64,000 nucleotides of DNA from Priestia abyssalis (GCF_002019595.1 NZ_KV917369.1:2566417-2630416), one strand, 5' to 3'; positions 1 through 9,170 are shown, counted from the stretch's first letter. A program made the numbers and translations. Notes: a model not told the origin generated them from the letters alone.

Positions 1-343
1 ACGAACCAAATCTCGAATTTGTGTGAAGTTTTCTTTCTTTCATGATTTCATCAAAGCACATTCTTTTTTTTGTTAGTTTTTTCTCTAATCTAGCCCTTTC
101 AGCATCATCGTGACAGCAGGCAATCAAGTCTTCAAGACTCAGTATCTCTTTCTTTAACTCTAAATCTTCGTTTGCGAAGCCAGCGTTCTTTAGCATACGA
201 TACCCCATCTTTAGTTCAGGAGACATACCCGGAAGGTCATCTTTCAGTTGAAGCGGCTTTCCCATACCTGGGATGTTATCCATCTCCCCATTTTTAATTG
301 CTTCTTTTATTTTATCTTCAGCAATCTTTGTCATAATATCCAT
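1..343 (-). CDS. DUF1992 (DnaJ-homologue subfamily C28-like) protein, C-terminus beyond window
   Basis: The minus frame opens with ATG at 343, preceded by GGAGGG eight bases upstream, and runs uninterrupted off the left edge, giving 114 residues. It begins MDIMTKIAEDKIKEAIKNGE and continues with the GMGKPLQLKDD and MSPELKMGYRMLKNAGF blocks that mark the DUF1992 family, small soluble proteins related to the conserved domain of DnaJC28. Their biochemical role is not established. The visible part is highly charged and predicted helical, with no membrane segment. No partner gene is visible because the gene ends outside the window. The family call rests on recognised motifs and was not searched. 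Confidence 0.8.
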   Translation of the reverse strand, partial: MDIMTKIAEDKIKEAIKNGEMDNIPGMGKPLQLKDDLPGMSPELKMGYRMLKNAGFANEDLELKKEILSLEDLIACCHDDAERARLEKKLTKKRMCFDEIMKERKLHTNSRFGS

Positions 344-606
344 GTTCAAAACCCTCCATCTAAAGCATCATTTTAGGTTTTTTTTAAACTTTTACATAAG
401 AACCATGTTGTTCCAACAAAGTCTTTTCTCATTACCAACACACTCTATGTATCATTTTAACTGATAAATTCATTTTATTTATGCGGAATCACTTGTTATT
501 CACAAATTTCCAGAAAAAACGACCAATACTGCCATACTCGAGCATTAGTCGTCTAGTTCTTATTCAATTTCTTTTTCATACTACTTATTGTCTATTCCAA
601 AAACAT
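344..606. other. Intergenic stretch, no gene seen
   Basis: AT-rich spacer with stop codons in all frames over any useful length. An imperfect inverted repeat around 516-552 (ACGAC ... GTCGT arms) could be a weak transcription terminator, but it lacks a clear T-run. Nothing else is supported. Confidence 0.5.
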
Positions 607-999
607 TTTTGACTGATAGCAACGACCGCCAACGACATAGAGAGAGTCATAGAGGACATTGTGAGTGGTAAGGAATAATACACTGAAAATGATTCCTATT
701 TTTCAAGGATTGAAATCCTCGATGCAGCAGCGAATATCAAGGATGTCAAAAAGAATTCAATGGAGTATTTAAAGGGCAGCAAAGTATCTGAATACGAAAC
801 AGGTCATAGTGCTCATCCATTTTATAGAGATGCAGCCTTTTTCCTGCACGGATCCAATAGTCAAACACAGACCAATATTATCGTGAAAGAAATCAATGGA
901 AAATGGGTCAAATTTACGATCCATTACCTAAACAAAGAAGAATCAGAAGGAATTGTCCCAATGATGATTGATATCCTTTATACGGCAAAGTTAAAGTAA
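607..999 (+). pseudogene. Decayed ORF with in-frame stop, unknown family
   Basis: One reading frame stays plausible from about 616 to 999 but is broken by TAA at 676. The part before the stop reads as a charged helix (NDIERVIEDIVSGKE), and the part after it continues YTENDSYFSRIEILDAAANI to a stop at 997-999. An ATG at 760 could still start a 79-residue product, but there is no ribosome site before it and the protein-like sequence clearly begins upstream. I do not recognise the family. The simplest reading is a remnant of a small soluble protein gene; the start of the original gene is not visible. Confidence 0.4.
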
Positions 1000-1009
1000 T
1001 CCTACCCTA

Positions 1010-1043
1010 AAAAGGCTATTTCCCATATGCTGAGAAATAGCCC
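1010..1043 (-). terminator. Rho-independent terminator after the thioredoxin-like gene
   Basis: On the minus strand GGCTATTTCTC ... GGGAAATAGCC forms a stem of about ten base pairs followed by a T-run (complement of the A-run at 1009-1013). It ends transcription from the minus-strand genes at 1058-3300. Confidence 0.75.
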
Positions 1044-1057
1044 TATATATACTCTTT

Positions 1058-1396
1058 TTAATTGGTGGTGTAAGCATCATATAATTTCTGTATTTTATCT
1101 TTGAATGGCTGCAAATGAACAAATCGAGCCTCCCTCCATAATTCTTTTCCATCTGCGAATAAAAGAAGGACAGGAACGGTAAAAATTGAAAAATGTCCCG
1201 CTATTTCCTCAATATCATCTGCATTAATATGTCCTAATTGGATAAGCGGGAAATCAACCATCAACTCTCGCACTTGCGGTAATAATGCATGACACACACT
1301 GCAATTTGTTCTGGATATGTACAGAAAGCTTAAATGATGTTTTTTAATAAAGTCATCGACCATCTCCAACGAGGTCAGTTCTTCCATTTCCCTCAT
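1058..1396 (-). CDS. Thioredoxin-fold protein
   Basis: A 112-residue cytosolic protein with a thioredoxin-like fold. The redox motif CSVC is at about residues 32-35, preceded by the SFLYISRTN strand, and the cis-proline segment TVPVLLLFADGKEL is at about residues 73-86. The protein is shorter than many disulfide isomerases and has no signal peptide, so a role as an intracellular thiol reductant or thioredoxin-like helper is likely; the substrate is unknown. The ATG at 1396 is supported by GGAGGG five bases upstream. It lies 44 bp downstream of the Sir2 gene on the same strand, so the two may be co-transcribed. Confidence 0.8.
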   Translation of the reverse strand: MREMEELTSLEMVDDFIKKHHLSFLYISRTNCSVCHALLPQVRELMVDFPLIQLGHINADDIEEIAGHFSIFTVPVLLLFADGKELWREARFVHLQPFKDKIQKLYDAYTTN

Positions 1397-1440
1397 TTTT
1401 TCCCTCCAATTTATATGTTTAATGAAGTTTTACATTTCCG

Positions 1441-2178
1441 TTACACAATCTTTAGTAATTCGTCTACTCGTTCGAGCACGTCTTTTGCCTTTCCTTTAAT
1501 CATAAGATCAAATTCATACTTTCCTTCTACTTCTTCTAAATTTAGAAGAACTGTATGCCCGTTTGTCATTTCAGGAAGCTGATTTACTGGATATACCTCA
1601 AGACTTGTACCAATAACGATGACCAAATCCGCTTTATGAATATGTTGTAATACGTTTTGCCAAGTCTTTTCAGGAAGGGGTTCGCCAAATAAGACAACCT
1701 CTGGACGTATGTTACCTCCGCAGTTCGTACAGGGTTCTTTCAGAAGAAATGTATTTTCTTTTGAAGGAGCACCGCAATGATGACAACGAAAAGACCTTAT
1801 AGATCCATGAAGGGTTTGCACATTAGAGGCGCCAGCCATTTGATGAAAGTTGTCAACATTCTGTGTAGCTATCGTATGTATAAGCCCTTGCTTTTGCCAG
1901 TTTGCTAATAGATGATGCCCTTTGTGTGGGAGACATTTCGCAAGTGCATGAATTCGCATACTATAAAACTCGTGGAATAGGTCATAGTTTTCTTCTAAGG
2001 CCTCCACTGTTGCCACACTTCTCGGGTCTATATTCTTCCACCATCCGGATTTTGAGCGGAAATCAGGCACCCCGCTTTCTGTGGACATACCAGCCCCAGT
2101 AAGAATGACGGTATGAGAAGATTCCTTCATAAACTGAACAAGCTGAATGATTGTTTCCCTTTTCGCATGATTGTGCAT
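1441..2178 (-). CDS. Sir2-family NAD-dependent protein deacylase
   Basis: A 245-residue sirtuin. NAD-binding motifs are visible: GAGMSTESGVPDFRS near residues 28-42, TQNVDNFH near 104-111 and GTSLEVYPVNQLP near 190-202. The catalytic histidine is in LHGS (about residue 124). A zinc ribbon follows with two CxxC pairs (CHHC and CTNC). The length matches class III or U bacterial deacylases. It would remove acetyl or other acyl groups from lysines with NAD+. ATG at 2178 follows AAGGGAG. It sits between the luciferase-like gene and the thioredoxin-like gene, all on the minus strand and probably one transcript. Confidence 0.9.
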   Translation of the reverse strand: MHNHAKRETIIQLVQFMKESSHTVILTGAGMSTESGVPDFRSKSGWWKNIDPRSVATVEALEENYDLFHEFYSMRIHALAKCLPHKGHHLLANWQKQGLIHTIATQNVDNFHQMAGASNVQTLHGSIRSFRCHHCGAPSKENTFLLKEPCTNCGGNIRPEVVLFGEPLPEKTWQNVLQHIHKADLVIVIGTSLEVYPVNQLPEMTNGHTVLLNLEEVEGKYEFDLMIKGKAKDVLERVDELLKIV

Positions 2179-2244
2179 TCAAAAAACTCCCTTCAATCAT
2201 TCATTATTGTTATATCGCCTGCTCCTTCATTCTGACCATCTAGA

Positions 2245-3300
2245 TTAATTACCGATCTCCGCTTCCCATCTCGCTACTTCTTTTCGAACCATTGGTGCTA
2301 CCTCTTTTCCTAACAGCTCTATTGCTTTCATTACATCATCATGCGGCATGCTGCCAACCGGTACGTGCAGCATAAAACGGGTAATGCCTACATTCTTTCG
2401 AAGGTAAATGATTTTCTCAGCAACCGTCTTCGAATCCCCTACGTATAATGCCCCTTCAAAGCTGCGAGCGGCATCGAAGCTGGATCGGTCGTAGTGGCTC
2501 CAGCCGCGCTCTCGTCCCAATTTGTTCATGACTTGCTGAGTTGAAGGGAAAAATTTATCGGCTGCCGCTTCGGTATCTTCTGCAATGAAGCCGTGCGAAT
2601 GCGAAGCGACCGGCAGCTTTGATACGTCATGGCCGGCGTGAGCGGCTGCCTTTTTATAGAGCTTTACAAGCGGTTCAAATTGCACTGGACGCCCGCCGAT
2701 AATCGCCAAAACAAGTGGAAGCCCAAGGAGTCCTGCACGTACGACAGATTCGGAATTTCCGCCGCTGCCAATCCATACAGGCAATGGATCTTGAACAGGA
2801 CGCGGATACACGCCTAAATTTTGAATCGCTGGCCTGTGCCCGCCTTTCCAGGTCACTTTCTCGGAATCACGTATTTTCAATAATAATTCCAGTTTCTCAT
2901 CGAACAATTCGTCATAGTCTTTTAACTCATACCCAAACAGCGGAAAGGATTCAATAAAAGAACCCCGGCCCGCCATAATTTCGGCACGTCCATTCGAGAT
3001 TGCATCCAGAGTAGCAAAATCCTGAAACACGCGTACCGGATCGGCAGAAGAAAGCACTGTCACAGCACTTGTTAACCGTATCCGTTTCGTTTGTGGGGCG
3101 GCCGCAGCCAGCACGACTGCCGGAGAAGACGCTGCAAAGTCTTCGCGATGATGTTCACCTACACCAAAGACATCTAATCCTACCTGGTCTGCCAGGATGA
3201 TTTCCTCTACAACCTCACGCAAACGCTGGGCATGACTTATTACCTTACCGGTCTTTACATCCGGCGTTGTTTCTACAAACGTACTTACACCTATCTCCAC
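2245..3300 (-). CDS. LLM-class flavin-dependent oxidoreductase (luciferase-like monooxygenase)
   Basis: The GTG at 3300 is chosen because AGGAGG lies eight bases upstream; a longer in-frame extension to 3363 adds only unlikely residues. The 351-residue product begins VEIGVSTFVETTPD and carries typical bacterial-luciferase-fold blocks: LDVFGVGEHHREDF, RIRLTSAVTVLSS, LDAISNGRAEIMAGRG and PVWIGSGGNSESV. Members are FMN-dependent monooxygenases or dehydrogenases of the MupA/Atu3640 type; the substrate cannot be predicted. Cytosolic, no signal peptide. It is the first gene of a short minus-strand series with Sir2 and the thioredoxin-fold protein. Confidence 0.88.
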   Translation of the reverse strand: MEIGVSTFVETTPDVKTGKVISHAQRLREVVEEIILADQVGLDVFGVGEHHREDFAASSPAVVLAAAAPQTKRIRLTSAVTVLSSADPVRVFQDFATLDAISNGRAEIMAGRGSFIESFPLFGYELKDYDELFDEKLELLLKIRDSEKVTWKGGHRPAIQNLGVYPRPVQDPLPVWIGSGGNSESVVRAGLLGLPLVLAIIGGRPVQFEPLVKLYKKAAAHAGHDVSKLPVASHSHGFIAEDTEAAADKFFPSTQQVMNKLGRERGWSHYDRSSFDAARSFEGALYVGDSKTVAEKIIYLRKNVGITRFMLHVPVGSMPHDDVMKAIELLGKEVAPMVRKEVARWEAEIGN

Positions 3301-3458
3301 AAAAAAAACCTCCTGCTTTATTCTTGATATTGCTACCATACCATAAACCATGTCCATCATCATCTTAACTAGCTCATATCGAGTTAATGTTATTTACTAG
3401 GAGATAAGGTTCTTTTTTCAGTTTGCTTTTCAATCTCTCATTTTTCTTGCCATGTATT

Positions 3459-3492
3459 AAAAAGGCATCCATGTTCAAACATGGGTGCCTTT
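3459..3492 (-). terminator. Terminator after the lipoprotein/PepSY pair
   Basis: Minus strand reads AAAGGCACCCATG, a short loop, then CATGGATGCCTTTTT: a near-perfect 13 bp stem with a T-run, directly downstream of the stop at 3496. Confidence 0.85.
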
Positions 3493-3495
3493 GAC

Positions 3496-3966
3496 TTAAT
3501 GATGATGTTCATGACTTGCTTCTTGTATTTGCAAACCCTCTTGCAAGAATTTTAACTCTTTTTCAGAAAGTTCTCCGACGATAAACTGTTTTTGAGGCAT
3601 AATGATCGATCCATCGCTGCTGGCATGGACTTTTATATAATATAGGCCCTCACGATCAAATTCTTTACTTAAACGATACATGCCGTTTCCGATTTCTTCG
3701 GCTTGTTCCATAGGATATTTGACAGAACCATCTTGTTTCCATATTTCAAAATGAACAAAGTCCGGGTCTTCAACTTTTTTGCCGCCTTGGGTCAACAACA
3801 CCTTAACCGTCTCCTGTTGATTGGCCGAAAAGGATGCAGGAATAATGATGTCTGATTCAAGAGGTGTTTCTTGTTTATATAGATTCGCTGCATCTTGTTT
3901 AAGCGAACATGCACTGAGCAATAGGCTCGAAGTAAAAATGAAAAAAATCCATCTATATTTTTTCAC
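3496..3966 (-). CDS. YtkA-like (FixH/YtkA) lipoprotein with His-rich tail
   Basis: GTG at 3966 is preferred over the GTG at 3978 because AAGGTGG sits eight bases before it. The 156-residue product starts with a lipoprotein signal (KKYRWIFF core, lipobox LSAC), so the mature protein is anchored outside the membrane at that cysteine. The body is a beta-rich YtkA-like domain (QQETVKVLLTQGGKKV, HFEIWKQDGS, GLYYIKVHASS). It ends with EASHEHHH, a likely metal-binding tail. It lies 27 bp downstream of a PepSY membrane protein, and a shared terminator follows, so the two probably work together at the membrane, perhaps in metal or redox handling. That link is inference. Confidence 0.8.
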   Translation of the reverse strand: MKKYRWIFFIFTSSLLLSACSLKQDAANLYKQETPLESDIIIPASFSANQQETVKVLLTQGGKKVEDPDFVHFEIWKQDGSVKYPMEQAEEIGNGMYRLSKEFDREGLYYIKVHASSDGSIIMPQKQFIVGELSEKELKFLQEGLQIQEASHEHHH

Positions 3967-3993
3967 GGCAAAATCCACCTTTTCCAGATTAAG

Positions 3994-5358
3994 TTATGCA
4001 TTCAGGAAATTCTTAACTACCGATATTTTTCGAATCATGAACCGATCGATTAGCCCTACAATGATAAGCGAGAGACCAACTAAAGGAAACAAAATGCCTA
4101 AACCTATTAACAGTAGCAAAAAGAACTTCATTTGTCTTATAGGAGAAGCTTTTGGTGCACCCAATCCTTTTTTCGGCTTTCGTTTCCACCATAAATAAAA
4201 ACCGCTGACTGCAACAAAAACAATTCCTAAACAAATCAAAAGGCTGATTAATTGGTTAATGAAACCAAATTGAGTTCCTTTGTGCAACGTAATTCCTAAA
4301 GCGACTATTTTTCCGATTAAACCGTAATGATCATAACGGTAATCAGCCAGCACTGCGCCCGAATATTGATCGATATGCATCGTTACTTCATCCTGTGCTT
4401 TCGGCGGATAGGCTGATAATGTATAAACACCGTCTTTTTCTTGTGGAATGTATACTGTATAACTCGGATGTATCCCTTCACGATTCGCGATCGCCATTAC
4501 ATCGTCAATCGATATCGGGATAAATCCTTGGATTTCCGAGATGGGTACGTCCAAATTTTCAGCGGCCCAAGGCACATCTGCGATATCTTTTGTTTTAACG
4601 GTCGATGTTGGAGCACTCCCTGACCAAATAGAAGGAGGGTATCCCGCTCCGGAATTAGTAGCCAACGTTTGAAAGTGGCTTCCCCAAAAACCTGACCAGG
4701 GCAAACCGGTCAAGACTAAAAATAACATTCCTGCTGTCAGCCAAAATGCAGGCACTGCATGAAGGTCCCTTCTGAGAACGCTTTTTCCTTTATTCAACCT
4801 TGGAAAGAGAATCCCGGACAGGCTTTGCCGCTTTTTGGGAAACCATAAATAAAGACCTGTGACAATGAGCACGATTGTCCAGCACGCGGCTAACTCTACA
4901 AGTCTATCTCCCAGCGTACCAGCCATTAGTTCACCATGAAATTCTTCAATTTTATCCATAATCCGGTCTTCATTATTTAATTCTCCCATGGATTTGCCCG
5001 TATAGGGATTGATGAAGATGGTAAGAGATTCGTTATTAAACGTAATGCTTACTTCACTGGAGCGCGTGTCATTTTCCCCAGGCCGATATTTTGTCACTAC
5101 TGCACCAGGATATATCTTCGTCACTTCCTCCATTTGCTTGGATGCCGGTATTTTATCTCCCTGTGGAGTAACTTCATAGTAATCTTGGTACAGCACTTGT
5201 TCAATTTGAGGTTTAAATAAATAGATAGAACCGGTAACTGCAAGAATGATAAGAAACGGTGCAAAAATCATTCCAGCATAAAAATGCCATCTCCATATGG
5301 TTCTATAGAGAGAGTTGTTTGTTGTTTTTTGACTTTGAAGCGTATCGACTGATTCCAC
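3994..5358 (-). CDS. PepSY-associated transmembrane protein (iron-regulated membrane protein type)
   Basis: GTG start at 5358 with GAGGGG upstream. The 454-residue product has a membrane segment at about residues 28-48 (WHFYAGMIFAPFLIILAVTG), an external PepSY region with the IFINPYTGKSMGEL motif, a central pair of helices around an ELAACWTIVLIVTGLYLWFP segment, a second PepSY-like stretch, and C-terminal helices. This is the PepSY_TM architecture of PiuB-like proteins. Such proteins are often found with iron, copper or siderophore systems, but the transported or reduced species is unknown here. It precedes the YtkA-like lipoprotein in one transcription unit. Confidence 0.82.
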   Translation of the reverse strand: MESVDTLQSQKTTNNSLYRTIWRWHFYAGMIFAPFLIILAVTGSIYLFKPQIEQVLYQDYYEVTPQGDKIPASKQMEEVTKIYPGAVVTKYRPGENDTRSSEVSITFNNESLTIFINPYTGKSMGELNNEDRIMDKIEEFHGELMAGTLGDRLVELAACWTIVLIVTGLYLWFPKKRQSLSGILFPRLNKGKSVLRRDLHAVPAFWLTAGMLFLVLTGLPWSGFWGSHFQTLATNSGAGYPPSIWSGSAPTSTVKTKDIADVPWAAENLDVPISEIQGFIPISIDDVMAIANREGIHPSYTVYIPQEKDGVYTLSAYPPKAQDEVTMHIDQYSGAVLADYRYDHYGLIGKIVALGITLHKGTQFGFINQLISLLICLGIVFVAVSGFYLWWKRKPKKGLGAPKASPIRQMKFFLLLLIGLGILFPLVGLSLIIVGLIDRFMIRKISVVKNFLNA

Positions 5359-5657
5359 TTATAAAGGACCCCTCTTTCTTCTGAATGATTAAATTCAACT
5401 AGCTTGATGATATAAAATAGTTGTGAGCAAAAAATGAAGTTTTTTGTTTTTTTGTTCATCCGCTCCAAAGAAAACATAATAAGTGTGGCCTTTTGAAAGC
5501 AAATCGATAGATAATTCCTGCAAAATCGTGTAATCTACAAAAGTACGTCTTTCCATAACCTATTTTTTACATATATTTTTGTGAAATTGTGAAGGAGGTT
5601 GTAATTAAATACTCTTTGTGGAGAGACAAAACTAGAAAAAGGAATTGGGAACGGAAA
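5359..5657. other. Divergent promoter region between PepSY gene and exporter
   Basis: About 300 bp separating minus-strand and plus-strand genes. It must hold both promoters. A strong AAGGAGG at 5592-5598 is followed in frame by GTA and TTG codons but by no convincing start until ATG 5658. No clear Fur-type dyad or other operator was identified. Confidence 0.4.
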
Positions 5658-7079
5658 ATGGAAACATCGAATTATAAACACTCGACGATTGTGGCACTTC
5701 TGCTTGCAGGAACATTCATTGCCATATTAAACCAAACACTGATGATTACGGCGATCCCTCCTGTAATGGAGGAAATGAATATTACGGCGAATAGCGCACA
5801 GTGGCTTACGACCGTTTTTATGCTTGTGAATGGGATTATGATCCCTGTCAGCGCCTTTTTATTGGAGCGGTTTTCAACGAGGCAGCTCTTTATATCGGCC
5901 ATGGGTATTTTTTCTTTTGGAACATTAGTGGCAGGACTTGCTCCTAATTTTGAAATGCTGCTGCTCGGAAGGATTATCCAATCAAGCGGAGCCGGCGTGA
6001 TGCTTCCGCTTATGCAAACGGTATTTCTGATGATCTTCCCTGTGAATAAGCGCGGCGCGGCCATGGGATTAGTAGGATTGGTCATTTCATTTGCACCGGC
6101 AATCGGTCCAGCTTTATCCGGCTGGGTTACCGAACATTACTCTTGGAGAGTCTTGTTTTTCATCATTCTGCCGATTGCTCTTATTGACATCCTCGTTGCT
6201 TTTATTGCTTTAAAAAATGTGACAGAAGTAACAAAACCGAAAATCGATGTCCTTTCGGTTATTTTATCTTCATTTGGATTTGGAGGATTACTATACGGAT
6301 TTACAAGTGCGGGTAATTATGGATGGACGGACTTCAATACACTCCTGTCTCTTGGAATCGGAGCGCTGACACTTGTGTTATTTATTACAAGGCAATTGCG
6401 CCTGGAACACCCTATGCTTGAGTTCCGGGTATTTAAGTATTCGATTTTTCCTCTGGCTATCATGATTGGAATGATCGTCTTTATGGGATTAATCGGAATG
6501 GAAACCATTATCCCGTTATTCATGCAAAATATGCGTGATTTCACAGCGTTTGAGGCCGGCCTGGCCATATTGCCGGGTGCGCTCATTACCGGCCTTATGT
6601 CACCTATTACAGGAAGAATATTTGATAAAGTGGGTGCAAGATGGCTGGTGATTACCGGCTTAACGATTATTACAGCCTCTTCATTCGCCTTTACAAATTT
6701 AGGCCCGTCAACATCATTTATCTATATCACCATTATGTACAGCGTGCGGATGCTTGGTTTAGCGATGGTGATGATGCCTGTCTCAACAGCAGCATTGAAC
6801 CAGCTGCCAAAACGATTGATTCCTCACGGAGCCGCGATGGACAATACAATGAAAATGATTGCAGCATCCGTCGGAACGGCCATTCTTGTCACTGTCATGA
6901 CTACGACAGCCGAGAGTTCAGCACAGCGTCCCGACATCCCATATCCGGATATGTATGGAGCCAATATAGCGTGTATGGTCGTCGCTGGTCTCTCACTGGT
7001 AAGCCTGATTATTTCTTGGTTCATTAAGGATGACAGGTCGACGGAAAAAGAATTGGCAGATGTAGGGGTAACTGAATAG
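5658..7079 (+). CDS. DHA2-family MFS drug exporter (EmrB/QacA type)
   Basis: ATG at 5658 is chosen because it begins the family-typical METSNYKHSTIVALLLAG; an in-frame GTG at 5589 would add 23 atypical charged residues, although AAGGAGG at 5592 leaves that start open. The 473-residue protein has about 14 hydrophobic helices. Visible family marks are the motif-A-like LLERFSTRQLFISAMG, QWLTTVFMLVNGIMIPVSAF and the motif-C stretch GLVISFAPAIGPALSGW in helix 5. These proton antiporters export lipophilic drugs; the actual substrate is unknown. No linked TetR or MarR gene is nearby. A stem-loop terminator follows directly. Confidence 0.88.
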   Translation: METSNYKHSTIVALLLAGTFIAILNQTLMITAIPPVMEEMNITANSAQWLTTVFMLVNGIMIPVSAFLLERFSTRQLFISAMGIFSFGTLVAGLAPNFEMLLLGRIIQSSGAGVMLPLMQTVFLMIFPVNKRGAAMGLVGLVISFAPAIGPALSGWVTEHYSWRVLFFIILPIALIDILVAFIALKNVTEVTKPKIDVLSVILSSFGFGGLLYGFTSAGNYGWTDFNTLLSLGIGALTLVLFITRQLRLEHPMLEFRVFKYSIFPLAIMIGMIVFMGLIGMETIIPLFMQNMRDFTAFEAGLAILPGALITGLMSPITGRIFDKVGARWLVITGLTIITASSFAFTNLGPSTSFIYITIMYSVRMLGLAMVMMPVSTAALNQLPKRLIPHGAAMDNTMKMIAASVGTAILVTVMTTTAESSAQRPDIPYPDMYGANIACMVVAGLSLVSLIISWFIKDDRSTEKELADVGVTE

Positions 7080-7105
7080 GAGTAATAACTGTATAAAGAA
7101 AAGAC

Positions 7106-7135
7106 AAAATAGCTTGGAGAAATCCAAGCTATTTT
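7106..7135. terminator. Bidirectional terminator
   Basis: AAATAGCTTGG, six-base loop, CCAAGCTATTT: an 11 bp perfect stem with T-runs on both strands, between the convergent exporter gene and the FAD oxidase gene. Confidence 0.85.
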
Positions 7136-7213
7136 CACTTATCGAGAATTTAAAGATTTTCTCGGCAAGTAACTATACATAATATTGGGAATTTAACTTT
7201 GTATGGGAGTTTT

Positions 7214-8563
7214 CTAAAACCACCGAATAAAAGGGGGAATACTTTGAGGGAATTTAAATAGATTGAAAGGATCATAGGCAGTTTTCACTGCTCGAAGTCG
7301 CTGAAAATTTTCTCCATAGTACGCTGTTGGCCAATCTTTAATGAGGCGATCCGGCCAATTCACATAGTCACCAGTTGTATATGGCGATAGGGCTCTCCTT
7401 AATTCTTCAATCCAGCGAATATTTAGCCTTTCTTCTGCAGGATCATTCCAAACAGCAAGATACTCCTGCGCGATCATGGCGTCCCGGTAAAAGAATGCCG
7501 TTTCATTTGGAGAAATCCGGCTTACCGCTCCTCCAAGGGATTGATGCCAAATGCCGGCATTTTCATTGGGGGCATTTGCTAAAAAATGTTTCATCGTCCT
7601 GATCGCTTTCTCTGGAAAAGGTTTATAAAGAAACGATCCTGATCTCTTTCGGAGGGCTGGCTGGTTTCCACTCGGCTCGTCAAAGAATCGAACGGCTTCA
7701 ATATAGGGAACTTCCTTTACCCATATTTTCGTTGGTGAACCGGTATTGATTAAAGGCTGGAGAAGTTCCTTTAACTTAGGTGCCGATCCGACAAATTCAC
7801 CTTGCGCGATAATTTGGTTAGCTTCCTTTGATTTTAATTCAATTTCTGAAGTGAGGCGTTCATCTGTATTCGGGGCCCATTTTTGCCATGCATTAAAGGC
7901 TGCTTCGAAATCTTCCCATCCCCATGTGATGGCGAATACTGACACCTTTGAAATGGGGCGCAGCTTAAATGTAAGGGAAGTAACAACACCAAAATTTCCG
8001 CCCCCGCCTCCGCAACAAGCCCAAAATAGATCACTATTGTGATTTTTATTTGCTTTAATCAGTTCAGCATCCATATGCCCGCTTGCTTTTACCATTTCGA
8101 TTTCCAACAGATTATCACAGGTAAGTCCAAACCAACGTGATAACATACCAATTCCCCCGCCGAGCGTAAGGCCGACAACACCTACACTGCTTTCGGTTCC
8201 GGCTGGAATCGTCATGCCGTATTTCCATAATTCATGATATACTTTCCCTAGATTAGCGCCGGCTTCTATTTTCGCTGTCATGTCTTGACGGTTAACCGTA
8301 ATTTTATTCATTTCGCTGACATCAATGATCAGCCCGCCATTTACTAATGAAAAGTTCTCATAGCTATGCCGCCCGCTCCTCACTCGAAATGGCATATGGT
8401 GTTCCCTCACCCATCTCAATGCATTTGTCACATCGTTAATATCCTGACAAAATACAATGATTTTTGGAAATTTGGGTACACTTAAATTATTATTTATTCT
8501 CGCCTGCTCATAGTCAGGATCTTCAGGTGTAACGATTCTTCCGGTAAGCTTCGCTTTTGTCAT
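7214..8563 (-). CDS. FAD-linked oxidase with BBE domain (berberine-bridge type)
   Basis: 449 residues, ATG at 8563 after AAGGGG. The N-terminal FAD-binding type-4 domain shows VRSGRHSYENFSLVNGG, whose histidine is the usual 8-alpha covalent FAD attachment, and GLTCDNLLEIE, whose cysteine is the usual second covalent link; together they suggest a bicovalent flavin enzyme. The GGGGGNFGVVTS loop follows. The C-terminal BBE motif is visible as YVNWPDRLIKDWPTAYYGEN, then the YDPFNLFKFPQSIPP tail. Such oxidases act on sugars, alkaloid-like or phenolic compounds with oxygen as acceptor; the substrate here is not predictable. It is a single-gene unit facing the exporter gene. Confidence 0.9.
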   Translation of the reverse strand: MTKAKLTGRIVTPEDPDYEQARINNNLSVPKFPKIIVFCQDINDVTNALRWVREHHMPFRVRSGRHSYENFSLVNGGLIIDVSEMNKITVNRQDMTAKIEAGANLGKVYHELWKYGMTIPAGTESSVGVVGLTLGGGIGMLSRWFGLTCDNLLEIEMVKASGHMDAELIKANKNHNSDLFWACCGGGGGNFGVVTSLTFKLRPISKVSVFAITWGWEDFEAAFNAWQKWAPNTDERLTSEIELKSKEANQIIAQGEFVGSAPKLKELLQPLINTGSPTKIWVKEVPYIEAVRFFDEPSGNQPALRKRSGSFLYKPFPEKAIRTMKHFLANAPNENAGIWHQSLGGAVSRISPNETAFFYRDAMIAQEYLAVWNDPAEERLNIRWIEELRRALSPYTTGDYVNWPDRLIKDWPTAYYGENFQRLRAVKTAYDPFNLFKFPQSIPPFIRWF

Positions 8564-8682
8564 AATATAACCCCTTTCTCACACCTTTTAGAGAAGTTAT
8601 TTTATACTATGAAAAAAAGCAAAAAAATTTATGGACCATCTACATTTTTGTACGCTTAAAAGTTAGGTAAATCCCTTTATAC

Positions 8683-8981
8683 CTAAAAACTTGTAAATGC
8701 TTCATATAATTTCTTGCTTTCTTCCACATACTGTTTGTTTAGGTTTTCTTCAAGCGTTTTATTATCAAGACCTGCAATGGCCGGAGTTTTAACATGAATA
8801 CTAGAATGATTCCTTTCTTCTTTAAACTCATTGAATGTGATCTCCTTAACCACAGGAATCTTTGACATAGCATGTGCTGCATCGGGGCTGAAGTTGACTG
8901 TTGCAGTGAATAATAAAGCCGCCGCGGCCCCGCTGACAGGCCAAATATACGTACGTTTTTTTCGACATCTTTTTTGTTCAT
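8683..8981 (-). pseudogene. Broken RsiV/PdaC-like (DUF4163-type) gene, frameshifted at a poly-A run and truncated
   Basis: ATG at 8981, with AAAGGAG upstream, opens MNKKDVEKN and then shifts frame at seven A residues (8956-8962). An eighth A would join it to the other frame, which reads RTYIWPVSGAAAALLF (a membrane or signal segment) and then AMSKIPVVKEITFNEFKEE and NLNKQYVEESKKLYEAF. These resemble the N-terminal part of the extracytoplasmic domain of RsiV-like anti-sigma factors and PdaC (DUF4163 followed by DUF3298). The frame stops about 60 residues into the domain, so the C-terminal half is absent. No sigma-factor gene is adjacent. The single-base shift could be a sequencing error, but the C-terminal loss is real in this sequence. 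Confidence 0.6.
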
Positions 8982-9170
8982 TACTTCAAAGAGCTCCTTT
9001 ATACGAAATGCATTTCAACAACGGTTACGTAGTATAGACGAAAAAGGATGATAAAAAAGTTTGCATTCCTAGTAAAAAATAATTTTATTTGAAAATAATA
9101 GAGGATTTCAATTGCTGCATACGATTTACGAGGTAAGGAAATAACCTATAATCTAATGTAATTATTAAAA

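Noticed and set aside
1334..2102. Plus-strand ORFs over the thioredoxin and Sir2 genes
   Set aside because: They lie antisense to strongly recognisable proteins and show no ribosome site or family resemblance.
5268..5477. 69-residue ORF at the start of the PepSY gene
   Set aside because: Overlaps the PepSY start in another frame and is low-complexity; no ribosome site that would not belong to the PepSY gene.
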